A stretch of DNA of 64,000 nucleotides, taken from NCBI GenBank assembly GCA_031398325.1, contig JANNNB010000323.1, positions 1-64,000 on the forward strand, in the 5' to 3' direction. This DNA is from Sva-07 sp031398325 (GTDB lineage Bacteria; Actinomycetota; Acidimicrobiia; Acidimicrobiales; Ilumatobacteraceae). This document shows positions 35,331-44,846 of this stretch, piece after piece. The position numbers were made by a program, and so were the translations under genes. The notes under the pieces were generated by a model that did no database searches, was not told the origin of the DNA, and saw nothing but the letters and a program-made list of their open reading frames with translations. Each line of letters begins with the position of its first letter. The stretch's first letter is position 1.

Positions 35331-37169
35331 GTGGGTGATGACGCAGCGGTGACGGCGAGCAACGGTGGTGTCGCCGATGGTCCGTCGTGGCTCCTGTTCG
35401 GCCAGAACGTGCTGCTCGGTGCGACCGACCCTGCCGTGGCGCTCACCGAAGCGCGCTCGACCTACGGCGACGCGCTGTTCACGGATCTTCCCTTCGCCGC
35501 GCTCGTCACCAATTTGCGACTCCAACGAGACGAGGCCGAGGTGCTCGCGCTCCTCGCGGCGGCAGAGGCATCGTGGCCGCTGCAACGCACCGTCGGCGAA
35601 TTGCACGGCGACCTGGCGCGCAATCGGTTGTCGCTCGGTCTGCTGTCGGCGTTGCTCGGCCCGAACCACGCCGGGCCCTTGACCGTCACCCCGGGCGCCC
35701 GTCTGCAGCAGGCGGCGATGGTCTCCATCGACATCGCCGGCCCCTGGTCCGATCACCTCGTCGTCCTCCATCCGAGCGTGGTGTGGGCGTTGATCGGTGA
35801 CTCCTCGATCGATCCCGACCTGCCCGTCGACGCGACGTGGGTCAATGCCGACGAACCGCCCGGAAGCCCCAGCGACATGGGTGCCGATCTGGTGGTGGTG
35901 AGCGGTGTCGATCGGATGCGGCGACGGGCACTGGGGATCGCGGCGGCGCTCGGCGACCGGTTCGTCTGTGTGAGCGAGCCTGCGACCCAGGCGGAGTGGA
36001 ACGCGGTCGTGCGCGAAGCGACGATCACCGGCCGCGGGGTGGTGGTCGACCTCGGCGACAGGATGTCCGCCGAGGCGAAGCGGACGATCCAGCGCGCCGC
36101 CCACCTCGTTTGGGTCATCTCCGCTGTTCACGCTCCCGCCATCGACGACCTGCCCGGCCGCGCGTGGACCGAGGTCGAAGCGCCGTCAGGTGATGCCACC
36201 ATCGACGAATGGGCAAGCATTCTCGGCGATGTCGAGCCCGTGCACGGTCTGAGCCTCGACCAACTCCACAACGTGGCGCGAGCGCGAGCGGCACTCGGCG
36301 GTGACGTCGACGCTGCGGTCCGTCGGCTCGCTGCCGGCAAGCTCGAGCAGGTCACGCGGCGGATCCGTCCGACCCGAGAATGGGACGACATCGTCCTCAG
36401 CCCGGACCGGCGCGAGCTGATGCAGTCGATCGTGGAACGAACCCGCCATTCGCGTCAGGTGTACGAGGACTGGGGGTTCCAAGCGACGCCGTCGAGCGGA
36501 GTGGTGGCGCTGTTCGCCGGGCCGTCCGGCACCGGAAAGACGCTGGCGGCCGAGATCATCGCCGGCGAACTCGGGCTCGACCTGTTCAAGCTCGACCTGT
36601 CAGCGGTCGTGAGCAAGTACATCGGTGAGACGGAGAAGAACCTCGAGATCATCTTCGATGCGGCGAGTGCCGGCAACGCGGTGTTGTTCTTCGACGAGGC
36701 AGATTCGCTGTTCGGCAAGCGTTCGGAAGTGAAGGACGCTCGCGATCGCTACGCGAACATCGAGGTGTCCTACCTGTTGCAGCGCCTCGAGGCGCATGAC
36801 GGGCTCGTGATCATGGCGACCAACTTCGAGAAGAACATCGACGATGCGTTCCTGCGGCGCATCCACGTGCGTGTCGCGTTCGCCGTGCCGGGCGTCGAGG
36901 AGCGGGTACGCATCTGGCAGCACTCGTTCCCGGCCAGCGCGCCGCTCGCCGAGGATGTCGACATCGAATGGCTCGCCGATCGATTCGAACTCACCGGCGG
37001 TGCGATCCGCAACGCCACGCTGAACGCCGGCTTCTACGCCGCCTCGCGCGGCGAGGACATCACGATGCGAGCGGTCGTGATCGGCCTGGCCCGCGAGTAC
37101 CGCAAGATGGGTCGCCTCGTCACGGCGAAGGACTTCGGCGACCACCACGTCCTGCTCGACACGAACTGA
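35331..37169 (+). CDS. CIS AAA+ ATPase (Pvc15-like)
   Basis: A 612-aa protein with a poorly conserved N-terminal half and a C-terminal AAA+ module. Walker A is AGPSGTGKTLAAE (about residue 400), Walker B is VLFFDEADSLFGKRSEV, with sensor-1 ATNFEKNIDDAFLRRI and arginine finger region RRIHVRVAF. Substrate loop SKYIGETEKNL is present. Every eCIS cluster has such an ATPase; it probably remodels the particle or loads cargo in the producing cell. It is divergent from the PAAR gene with 54 bp between starts. The GTG at 35331 is the first in-frame start; GTG 35349 is an alternative. Confidence 0.9.
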   Translation: MGDDAAVTASNGGVADGPSWLLFGQNVLLGATDPAVALTEARSTYGDALFTDLPFAALVTNLRLQRDEAEVLALLAAAEASWPLQRTVGELHGDLARNRLSLGLLSALLGPNHAGPLTVTPGARLQQAAMVSIDIAGPWSDHLVVLHPSVVWALIGDSSIDPDLPVDATWVNADEPPGSPSDMGADLVVVSGVDRMRRRALGIAAALGDRFVCVSEPATQAEWNAVVREATITGRGVVVDLGDRMSAEAKRTIQRAAHLVWVISAVHAPAIDDLPGRAWTEVEAPSGDATIDEWASILGDVEPVHGLSLDQLHNVARARAALGGDVDAAVRRLAAGKLEQVTRRIRPTREWDDIVLSPDRRELMQSIVERTRHSRQVYEDWGFQATPSSGVVALFAGPSGTGKTLAAEIIAGELGLDLFKLDLSAVVSKYIGETEKNLEIIFDAASAGNAVLFFDEADSLFGKRSEVKDARDRYANIEVSYLLQRLEAHDGLVIMATNFEKNIDDAFLRRIHVRVAFAVPGVEERVRIWQHSFPASAPLAEDVDIEWLADRFELTGGAIRNATLNAGFYAASRGEDITMRAVVIGLAREYRKMGRLVTAKDFGDHHVLLDTN

Positions 37170-37357
37170 GCTCCAGCCACCGGGCTCTGACCCGCCGTTG
37201 TATCTGTGGTGGGCGACGACGCTCCAGGTACAGCGTGATCGACATCGGCAGCGACATCGGCAGCGAAATCGGCAGTACGGCGGGTGGGACTACATCGGGA
37301 CGGTCCCAGGGCGTTTTCCCGGTGACAGCACCGAGGCCGATCCTTACGGTCAGAGGC
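37170..37357. other. Intergenic gap with a short 12-bp tandem repeat
   Basis: The 188 bp after the ATPase gene contain three units of gacatcggcagc (37241-37276, the third with two changes) and the TACGGT box (37345-37350) of the next gene. No terminator hairpin or small gene is evident. Confidence 0.6.
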
Positions 37358-39730
37358 ATGCGCGATTCCTTTGCTCGTCTCCTGAGCGCCGCCCTCATCT
37401 TGAGCGTCGCCTTCGTCGTCACCCTGTTCGTTCGAGCGACGTCTTGGATTGTTCTCGTGGTGAAGCGGGCGCGTACCAACGAGGCAACGGAGCCGAAGAT
37501 GAGCACGTGGCACGTTCGAACAGCACACCTCGTTGCCGCGATGGCGGTCGTCATGTCGGCGTTCCTGATTTCAGGTGGGCCCGCGCCGACCGTCGATGCC
37601 GCCCCGTCGGGCTTCCACGACACCGCGTGGACCGGGTTCTCACAGAGCGCCGTCAGCAGATACCTCGACCCCGCGTCGGGGTTCCAGTTCGGTGTGTATT
37701 CGGTGGCGGTCGAGTGGCAGGGGAAGTCGACCACGCCACTCACTGCACCGAGCGTGGGCGACGTGTTCTACGTACACATCTACACCGAGGTGTACAACGT
37801 CTGGAATGCGACGTACCGAATGCGGGTGCTGATGCCCGCCGGGCTGCAGCTGGTGAGCCCAACGGCGGCAAACGACGTGTACTGCGAAATCAGCAACTTC
37901 AGCAACGTCGAGATCAGGTCTCCCGGCGCGGGCGAGTGCGCAGCGCCGTACATGTCCGGCGCATACGCCACGTTTCCTCCAGTGAGGTCGGGCGTCAACG
38001 AACGACACCATTTCTGGTTCCCGGTGAGGGCGACGCAGCCCATGAGCGGCACTGCGGGCGACATGCAGGTTCTGTCCGACCAGACGAGCGCCCCGACCGT
38101 GTCGCTCCCGAACCCGACCCTCACGACCACCAGACTCTGGGTCGTACCCCCGTCGCCCTCAGCGCCGGCGGCACCGACCGGTTTGTCGGCCGCGGCGGGT
38201 AACGGCAGCGCAACGATCTCGTTCACGGCGGGGTCGAACGGTGGCTCGCCGATCACGAACTACCAGTACTCGTTGAACAGCGGAGCGTGGACCTCGCTGT
38301 CTCCGGCCGACACCACCAGCCCGGTGACGATCACCGGGCTCACCAATGGCACCACGTACAACGTGCAGCTCCGCGCAGTGACCACGATCGTGGGCGCTGC
38401 ATCGGCGTCGACGACCGTGTCACTGCCACTGATAGCGCTGCCCCCGATCATCATCTTCCCCCCGATCATCTACGTACCGCCGCCATATACGCCGCCGCCA
38501 AACACTCCGCCGACGTCTACGCCGCCGACGTCTACGCCGCCACCTTCCGGTGGTGGTGGTGGATCTGGCGGTGGTGGCGGAGGAGGACCGGCGCAGAAGT
38601 ACACGCCGCTCGTTCCCGCCCGTGTCGCCGACACCCGCATTCCGAACGCGACGTACGACGGCGTTGCGTCGGGTGGTGGGCCGGTCGGTGCCGGTGGGAC
38701 GTTGGTGGTGCCGATCGCTGGACGGGGCGGTGTTCCCACCGGGGCCGCAGCCGTGTCGTTGAACGTCACGATGGTCGATCCGCAGGACGCGGGGTACGCC
38801 ACCATCTGGCCTTGTGATCAGCCGCAGCCGAACGCGAGCAATCTCAACTACCAACGGGGTGGGACCATCCCGAACTCGGTGCTCACCAAGTTGGCCGCCG
38901 ACGGCACGGTGTGCATCTACACCTACGCCGCGGCGCACGTGCTGATCGACGTCAACGGTTCGTTCCCGGCGGGGAGTGACTACACCCCGCTCGTGCCGGC
39001 ACGCGTCGCCGACACCAGGATCCCGAACGCGACGATCGACGGGTTGTCGTCGGGCGGGGGAGCGGTGCCGGGAGGCACGACCCTCGTCGTGCCGGTCGGC
39101 GGCCGGGGCGGCGTACCGAACGGAGCGAGTGCGGTGTCGTTGAACATCACCGCGGTCGATCCACGAGACGGCGGGTACGCCACCGTGTGGCCGTGCGATC
39201 AGCCGCAGCCGAACGCGAGCAACCTGAACTTCGTGAGCGGTCGCACGATCCCGAACGCGGTGCTCACCAAGCTCGCCGGCGATGGAAGCGTGTGCATCTT
39301 CACGTTTACGACCACCGATGTCCTGGTCGACGTCAACGGTTGGTTCGGCGGGTCCACGACGTTCCTCTCGCTCGTGCCGGCCCGTCTCGCCGACACCAGG
39401 GTTCCGAACGCGACGGTCGATGCTCAGGCGTCGGGCACCGGCGTCATTCCGGCCGGCGGAACACTCGTGATCCCGGTCGCCGGGCGCGGTGGGGTTCCCG
39501 CTGGTGCATCTGCGGTGTCGTTGAACGCGACCACCGTCGATCCAGGCGGCGCGGGGTATGCGACGGTGTGGCCGTGTGATCAGCCGCAGCCGAACGCGAG
39601 CAATCTGAACTTCGGCGCCGGTCAGACCATTCCGAACGCGGTGCTGACCAAGCTGGCCGCCGACGGATCGGTGTGCGTGTTCGCATCGGCCCCGATGCAC
39701 CTCCTCGTCGATGTGAACGGCGCGCTCTGA
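37358..39730 (+). CDS. Secreted FN3 protein with three C-terminal repeat modules
   Basis: A 790-aa exported protein. The ATG at 37358 follows TACGGT by 7 nt. Two hydrophobic segments are near the N-terminus, the second (HLVAAMAVVMSAFLISGG...VDAAP) looking like a signal peptide starting at an internal ATG near 37500. Then come a domain of about 210 residues without recognisable family, an FN3 domain (SAPAAPTGLSAAAGNGSATISFTAGSNGGSPITNYQYS), a Pro/Thr and Gly-rich linker, and three tandem modules of about 120 aa. Each module holds LVPARxADTRxPNAT, GRGGVPxGAxAVSLN, YATxWPCDQPQPNASNLN and VLTKLAxDGxVCIxT. The module occurs in exported proteins of Acidimicrobiia and related groups; its binding target is unknown. 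Confidence 0.78.
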   Translation: MRDSFARLLSAALILSVAFVVTLFVRATSWIVLVVKRARTNEATEPKMSTWHVRTAHLVAAMAVVMSAFLISGGPAPTVDAAPSGFHDTAWTGFSQSAVSRYLDPASGFQFGVYSVAVEWQGKSTTPLTAPSVGDVFYVHIYTEVYNVWNATYRMRVLMPAGLQLVSPTAANDVYCEISNFSNVEIRSPGAGECAAPYMSGAYATFPPVRSGVNERHHFWFPVRATQPMSGTAGDMQVLSDQTSAPTVSLPNPTLTTTRLWVVPPSPSAPAAPTGLSAAAGNGSATISFTAGSNGGSPITNYQYSLNSGAWTSLSPADTTSPVTITGLTNGTTYNVQLRAVTTIVGAASASTTVSLPLIALPPIIIFPPIIYVPPPYTPPPNTPPTSTPPTSTPPPSGGGGGSGGGGGGGPAQKYTPLVPARVADTRIPNATYDGVASGGGPVGAGGTLVVPIAGRGGVPTGAAAVSLNVTMVDPQDAGYATIWPCDQPQPNASNLNYQRGGTIPNSVLTKLAADGTVCIYTYAAAHVLIDVNGSFPAGSDYTPLVPARVADTRIPNATIDGLSSGGGAVPGGTTLVVPVGGRGGVPNGASAVSLNITAVDPRDGGYATVWPCDQPQPNASNLNFVSGRTIPNAVLTKLAGDGSVCIFTFTTTDVLVDVNGWFGGSTTFLSLVPARLADTRVPNATVDAQASGTGVIPAGGTLVIPVAGRGGVPAGASAVSLNATTVDPGGAGYATVWPCDQPQPNASNLNFGAGQTIPNAVLTKLAADGSVCVFASAPMHLLVDVNGAL
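38599..39727 (+). repeat. Triplicated coding module
   Basis: Three direct repeats of about 360-380 bp encode the modules beginning YTPLVPAR, YTPLVPAR and LSLVPARL. DNA identity is high over the stretch encoding CDQPQPNASNLN. The third copy is the most diverged at its start. Confidence 0.85.
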
Positions 39731-39796
39731 CCGCGTCCGGGTCGCGTCTCGCCGATCCACTGAGCGTCGTGAAATGACGTGGGCGGTCCGGGATCG

Positions 39797-42700
39797 TCAG
39801 ACGGATCGTGAGATCTCGCTGCCGGCCTGGAAGTCGGCCGCCCGATCGTGCTCGATCCGTTGCAGAACGAGCGGCGCACCGGCCGCCAGCGTGAGGGCAC
39901 GGTCGTAGAGTCGGACGGCAGCGTCGGGTCGGCCGTCGAGTGCCGCCAGACGAGCGAGCCCGTGCGCGGCGGGTCCCCACGTCGCGCCACCCCCGCCGTA
40001 GCACTGGAGGACGACCCATTGGTGCTCGTATGGCAGGAGCCGCTCGGTGAGCAGGGCACCCGCCACGGCATCACGTGCGGTCGCGGCCACGTGGGCCAAC
40101 ACACCGAGGGCGAGGAAACGGTTGGTGTCGTCAGGCAGGTTCTCGAAGCCGGCATCGGCGAACCACCGCAGCTCACCGCCGGCCCGCCTGAGGTCGCCTG
40201 CCTCGGCGGCACACAGTGCCAGCACGGCCCGGTACGCAGGGATGCGCGGGTTCCCTACGGTCGCCGCGGCCAGGGCAGGAATCATCTCGGCGGCGCGTCC
40301 CTGGTAGAGCCGGATGTCGACGAGGTTGACGGCATGGCACGCCGCCGCCTCGGCCACCTGTGGACGCATGGCGGCGGCGCCGGCAACGGCCGCTTCAGCT
40401 CGGCCGAGGTCGCCCCGATGGATGTGCATCAACGCCCGCCATGTGCGTATCGCCCAGGTCCAGTACGGATGCGGGAAGCGCTCGGCCAGCTGCTCGGCTT
40501 GTTCGAGGGCCGAATCAGCGTCGTCGACCAGGCCAAGGCGCAGCAGATCCTCGTGCCGATAGCAGTAGGCCGCCAGCCGCACGCCGTTGTCGATCGATCG
40601 TGCTGGCATCGCGAGCACTTCGTCGATGTCGGCGAGACGAGCCAGGAGTTGGTCGGGACCCAGTTTGGCGTACCGCGAGCCGAGCAGTGAGTTCGCCAGG
40701 GTCTCGTAGTGAAGCGGCCGGAGTCCGCGAGCCCGCTCGACCGAGTGACGGAGCAGTCGAGACCGTTCCTCGATCGCGTCGCTGAGGAGCAGCGACAACG
40801 CCAACTCGCATTCGAGCGCACAGCGCAGCTCGTCGGGACGGCCCGTCCCCGCCACCGCATCCACAGCGGGCTGGTTGTCGGCCCCGTGGAGCGCATCGAG
40901 CGCGACGCGCAGGAGGCGAACGTGCTCGTCGTCGTCGGAGGTCAAGGACGCGCCCCGACCGGCGCGCCCGACCAAGGCCAGCGTCGCCGTTGCGGTGACC
41001 ACCGCAAGGCCCTCGGTCCGAGCGAGATCGAGTGCTTCGAACAGCGTGGCGCGGGCCTCGTCGAAGCGCTGCTGGGCGTGCAGGGCGCGCCCTCGACCGA
41101 CGATGGCGTGTCCCAGCGTGCGTGGGCCGGTCGCCCGCTGCACCGCACGATCGAACTGCCGTTCCGCAGCGACCCACGCCCCTCGCCGCATCGCTTCGCG
41201 GCCGGCGAGCATCGCGTGACGCCATGCCGGGACGCGCACCGCATCGCCGGCGAGCGAATAGTGGTGGGCCAGAGCGGCGTGATCCGGGTCGCTGTCGTCG
41301 AACTCGTCGAGCCGGGCTTCCATCGTCTCGGCGACGTGGCGGTGCAGCACCGCCCGGGTCACCGGACCGATGTCGTCGTACACCACGTCGCGGGTGATTC
41401 GGTGGGAGAACTGCACTCGGGCCGACGATCCAGGTTCGGCCGCCGAGGTGAGCAGGCCGCTGGCCACCAGCGTGTCGATGATCCGGGCGACCGATGGCGA
41501 GGCGTGCGCTGAACACTTCGTCAGGAGATCGACGTCGATCTCGTCGTCGATCACGCTGGCGAGCCGAAGCGTGTGGCCGACGTCGGAGTCGAGTGCAGCC
41601 ACCCGACGGGACACCCAGTCGGCAATGGCGTCGGGCACCGACGCCGGGTCGATGCTGCCGCCGTTCTGGCGGACGGCCCTGGCGATCTCACTGGCATAGA
41701 ACGGCAGCCCGGCCGTGCGGTGTTGGACCTGACGTGCAAGGCCGCGGTCCGCGAACAGGTCGGCCACGTCGTCGACGCTCAGCCCATCGAGTCGGATCGA
41801 CGTCGTTTGCACGATCCGTTGGAGCGATGCGAGGCCCGTCGCGACGTCACTACTCAGATGCCGACTCGTGGCGATCACCAGCAACGGCCCCGTCAGGCCG
41901 TCGATCGCTTCCTCGAGCGTGCCGAGTGCATCGCTCGTCGCCCAGTGCAGGTCGTCGGCGAACCAGACCGTCGGCCGTTCGACGAGGGTTTCGAGCAGGA
42001 TGCGCAACGACGCTGCGATTCCGGCGCGAGCGGCAGCATCGCCGTCTTGATCGTCGGCACCACCGGATCCCGCAGCGGAACTGCTCCGGCCCGGCAGGAG
42101 CGGCCGTAGCCCGGCGAGCCGGTCGCCGAGACGTGCGGCGATGGCGGGCTGCTCGGCGAGGAGGCGGGCGATCGCCTCCCCGAGCGCGCCGTAGGCGCGG
42201 TCGACCGTGCCTCGGTTGCGACCCCACACGATGTGGTCCACGACATCGTCCCGACGGAGTTCAGAACAGAATTGGTCGACCAGCCGGGTCTTTCCCATCC
42301 CTGCCGGCCCCTCGATGACGACGAGGTGCGGGCATCCGGTGCTCGCGACCTCCGACCGGATCCTCCGGAGCAGTTCGAGCTCGCGGGCGCGTCCTGCGAA
42401 CGGGTCGTCGGTGTGCGGATGGATCGGCGACCACGGACGCGCCGTCGTAGAGGCTGCCGGTCGGGGCCGAGCCGTCGGATGCGCTGCGACGTCCGCCCGG
42501 CGGAACAGATCGGCGGTGGCTGGGGCCGGTGCGACCCCGAGTTCGTGCGCGAGCCGGGTGGTCAGCGTGTCGAACATGTCGCTCGCAGCGACGCGTTGAC
42601 CGTCATCGAGCAGTGTCTGGATGAGCAGGTGAGCGGCTGACTCGTCGAGCCCGTCGGCGTCGATCGCCCGGCGCAGCACCGCCGTCGCCTGATCGATCTG

Positions 42701-43213
42701 GCCGCCGTCGACGAACGCAATGGCACGGCGCTGCACGGTACGCCGATCGAGCGCTGCGATCCGCGCCCTCGTGCGACGTCCCCATTCGCTGTCGTCATGC
42801 GGCAGGAACGGTCGAGCCAACGCGCTGCTGGCGCCGGCGAGCTGCTCGGCTGTCGCGGCCTCGTCGTCCACCAGCCGCTCGATCTGCGTGAGATCGGTCT
42901 CCAGGACGTCGACGTCGAGGCGGACCACCGTGTCATCGGACCTGACGACGGCGCCGTCGAAGCCCGCCTCGGCCATGGCGCGACGGACCTTCGAGAGCAC
43001 GCCGCGTAGCGCGCCCTGCCAGTGGCCCGACAGGGCGGAGCCCCAGAGCACATCGGCGAGCTCGTCCCGAGTCGCACCTCGCGGCTCGAGGGCCAGGTGG
43101 GCGACAACGGTGGCGGGCTGTCGTCCTGACACCTCGACGATCCCCAGAGGACCCACGATGGCGACGCGGCCGAGCACGCCGACCACCATCGCCTCGCCGC
43201 TCGTCCCGGTCAT
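39797..43213 (-). CDS. BTAD/AAA/TPR transcriptional regulator (AfsR/SARP-related)
   Basis: An 1138-aa regulator. It has an N-terminal winged-helix-like region (GRVAIVGPLGIVEVSGRQPATVVAHLALEPRGATRDELADVLWG), a BTAD (RRAIDADGLDESAAHLLIQTLLDDGQRVAASDMFDTLTTRLAHELGVAPAP, to about residue 240) and an AAA/NACHT-type ATPase with Walker A IEGPAGMGKTRLVDQF near residue 305 and TVWFADDLHW as Walker B. About 600 residues of alpha-helical TPR-like repeats follow. No C-terminal LuxR domain is present, so DNA binding should reside in the N-terminus. It is convergent with the secreted FN3 protein and downstream of the hydrolase. Target genes are unknown; regulation of the nearby injection system is possible but unsupported. 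Confidence 0.82.
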   Translation of the reverse strand: MTGTSGEAMVVGVLGRVAIVGPLGIVEVSGRQPATVVAHLALEPRGATRDELADVLWGSALSGHWQGALRGVLSKVRRAMAEAGFDGAVVRSDDTVVRLDVDVLETDLTQIERLVDDEAATAEQLAGASSALARPFLPHDDSEWGRRTRARIAALDRRTVQRRAIAFVDGGQIDQATAVLRRAIDADGLDESAAHLLIQTLLDDGQRVAASDMFDTLTTRLAHELGVAPAPATADLFRRADVAAHPTARPRPAASTTARPWSPIHPHTDDPFAGRARELELLRRIRSEVASTGCPHLVVIEGPAGMGKTRLVDQFCSELRRDDVVDHIVWGRNRGTVDRAYGALGEAIARLLAEQPAIAARLGDRLAGLRPLLPGRSSSAAGSGGADDQDGDAAARAGIAASLRILLETLVERPTVWFADDLHWATSDALGTLEEAIDGLTGPLLVIATSRHLSSDVATGLASLQRIVQTTSIRLDGLSVDDVADLFADRGLARQVQHRTAGLPFYASEIARAVRQNGGSIDPASVPDAIADWVSRRVAALDSDVGHTLRLASVIDDEIDVDLLTKCSAHASPSVARIIDTLVASGLLTSAAEPGSSARVQFSHRITRDVVYDDIGPVTRAVLHRHVAETMEARLDEFDDSDPDHAALAHHYSLAGDAVRVPAWRHAMLAGREAMRRGAWVAAERQFDRAVQRATGPRTLGHAIVGRGRALHAQQRFDEARATLFEALDLARTEGLAVVTATATLALVGRAGRGASLTSDDDEHVRLLRVALDALHGADNQPAVDAVAGTGRPDELRCALECELALSLLLSDAIEERSRLLRHSVERARGLRPLHYETLANSLLGSRYAKLGPDQLLARLADIDEVLAMPARSIDNGVRLAAYCYRHEDLLRLGLVDDADSALEQAEQLAERFPHPYWTWAIRTWRALMHIHRGDLGRAEAAVAGAAAMRPQVAEAAACHAVNLVDIRLYQGRAAEMIPALAAATVGNPRIPAYRAVLALCAAEAGDLRRAGGELRWFADAGFENLPDDTNRFLALGVLAHVAATARDAVAGALLTERLLPYEHQWVVLQCYGGGGATWGPAAHGLARLAALDGRPDAAVRLYDRALTLAAGAPLVLQRIEHDRAADFQAGSEISRSV

Positions 43214-43350
43214 CGTTCGATGTTCCTGCGTTCTGGAATCCCGCTGTCAGCGTCGTTCTCGCCCAACGCTGACCATCATGTACCGGGCGACTCGTGCACG
43301 GGGCAGTTCTGCACGAATTCTTGCTCGAACACGCCTGAAGCTGGCGCGAG

Positions 43351-43366
43351 GTGGCGGTACCGCCAC
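43351..43366. promoter_or_regulatory. Perfect 16-bp palindrome upstream of the BTAD regulator
   Basis: GTGGCGGTACCGCCAC is a perfect palindrome, 138 bp upstream of the regulator's ATG and 52 bp after the hydrolase stop (- strand order). It could be an operator for a dimeric protein or the core of a terminator; the missing loop favours an operator. The rest of the 204-bp gap (43214-43417) holds no gene. Confidence 0.4.
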
Positions 43367-43417
43367 TCCGCGAGGTGAATGGGCCGGTTACGGTGAACGG
43401 GCCGGAACCCGGCTCGC

Positions 43418-44731
43418 TCAGCGGGCGGCGGTGATGGCGGCGTCGATCGGATCGTAGAGCTGGTACGCGAGGACGTTGCCGGTGATGGCGTCGGCCTCGA
43501 CGACGAGGTAGCCGGCGTAGCCGCCTTCCAGATCGATCCACGGGACCGCTCCGTACGCGCCGGGGTCGCTGACCCGGCGGGCGTCACGCTCGACCCACCA
43601 ACCCATGCCGTATCCCACGCCCTCGCGTGCCGATCCGCCGAAGACCTCGCCGATGCGATCGGTGTGCATCCGGTCGAGCGATTCCTGTGACAGCACCTGG
43701 GTGTCACCGCACATCCCGCCGCGCAGCTGCATCAGCAGCAACTTCGCGTAGTCGCCGGTCGTGATGTACGCGCCGCCTTCCATGTTCGGATTGTCGGTCG
43801 GCAGCAGCTTGGTGGGGTCGGCGTCGAACATCGTCGGGTAGTCGAAACCTTGTGCGCCGATCTGCGACTGCGTCCAGTGGTTCGTGTACCCGAGCGTTTC
43901 GAGTCCGCACGGCTCGACGTAGATCTCCTCGATCAGTTGGGCCCACGATTTGCCCGACGCGACCTCTGCCGTCGCGCCGGCGACCTGCCACTGCGCTCCC
44001 CCGTAGCGGAACTCGGTGTCGGGCGCCGCGATGTCGGCGTCGTCATCGGGTGTCGTGAAGATCGACGAGGCGCATTCCTGCATCGTGCCAGCCACGAGGA
44101 ACTGGCACCGGTAGGGGGCGTACGCAGGATCCGGCAGGAGCCCGACGAGGCCTGAACTGCTCGACACGAGTTGCGCGGGTGTGATCGTGGGGTTCCCAGC
44201 GCCCCACTCGGCCACGTCGGCGACGGGAGCGTCCATGTCGAGCAGCCCTTCGTCGTCGAGGTGGAGCAGCACCCCGGCGGTGATCATCTTGGTCGACGAT
44301 GCGACCAGCGAGATCCGATCGGCACTGAACTCGCCCCAGTAGTCCTCGTAGACCACTCCGTCGTCGCGGTCGACCACGATGAGACCGGCGCCGTTCAACC
44401 CCTCCGCGTCGATGAAGCCCTGAACGATCGGGGACACGGCCGAGAAGTCGTACTCGCGCGGCGCGTCCGTCGAGGGCGGTACCGAAGTGGTGGGCGGTTC
44501 GTCGGTGGTCGACGGGGTGGCGGTTGGTTCATCGGTGGTCACCGGTTCCTTTGCGCTCGGGGCGACCGACACGTCCGACCCAGTGGTCGACGGGCGGACC
44601 GACTCCGCAGCCGAGTCGACGACGGTGTCGGATGTCGAGTCGGACTCGTCGCTGTTCGAGCACGCGGCGACCATGGCGATGGCGAGCAGGGTCGCGCCCA
44701 GGGCGACCCGGTGGCGTGACGGTTGAGGCAC
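43418..44731 (-). CDS. Serine hydrolase lipoprotein (beta-lactamase/class C PBP family)
   Basis: A 437-aa exported lipoprotein: a lipobox near MVAACSNSDE, a Ser/Thr-rich linker of about 70 residues, then the beta-lactamase-related fold. The catalytic SxxK is in VASSTKMITAGVLLHLDDEG, the tyrosine is probably in FRYGGAQWQVAGA, and the third motif lies in the region GVGYGMGWW. Such proteins act as D-Ala-D-Ala peptidases or esterases; the substrate is unknown. GTG 44731 is supported by TAGCTT (44743-44738) 6 nt upstream, a leaderless layout. Confidence 0.83.
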   Translation of the reverse strand: MPQPSRHRVALGATLLAIAMVAACSNSDESDSTSDTVVDSAAESVRPSTTGSDVSVAPSAKEPVTTDEPTATPSTTDEPPTTSVPPSTDAPREYDFSAVSPIVQGFIDAEGLNGAGLIVVDRDDGVVYEDYWGEFSADRISLVASSTKMITAGVLLHLDDEGLLDMDAPVADVAEWGAGNPTITPAQLVSSSSGLVGLLPDPAYAPYRCQFLVAGTMQECASSIFTTPDDDADIAAPDTEFRYGGAQWQVAGATAEVASGKSWAQLIEEIYVEPCGLETLGYTNHWTQSQIGAQGFDYPTMFDADPTKLLPTDNPNMEGGAYITTGDYAKLLLMQLRGGMCGDTQVLSQESLDRMHTDRIGEVFGGSAREGVGYGMGWWVERDARRVSDPGAYGAVPWIDLEGGYAGYLVVEADAITGNVLAYQLYDPIDAAITAAR

Positions 44732-44846
44732 CGGCCGAAGCTAGCCATTCCGCCTCGTCAGCACACAGCAGGCGGTCCTACCACTTCATGTCGCGCGTAG
44801 TCGTTCCCCACCCGAGAGCGCGACGCAGACGAACGATCTCCGGCGA

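Noticed and set aside
8946..37169. Prophage
   Set aside because: No terminase, portal, capsid, integrase, lysis genes or attachment sites; an AAA+ ATPase, DUF4255, DUF4280 and DUF4157 proteins mark an injection system.
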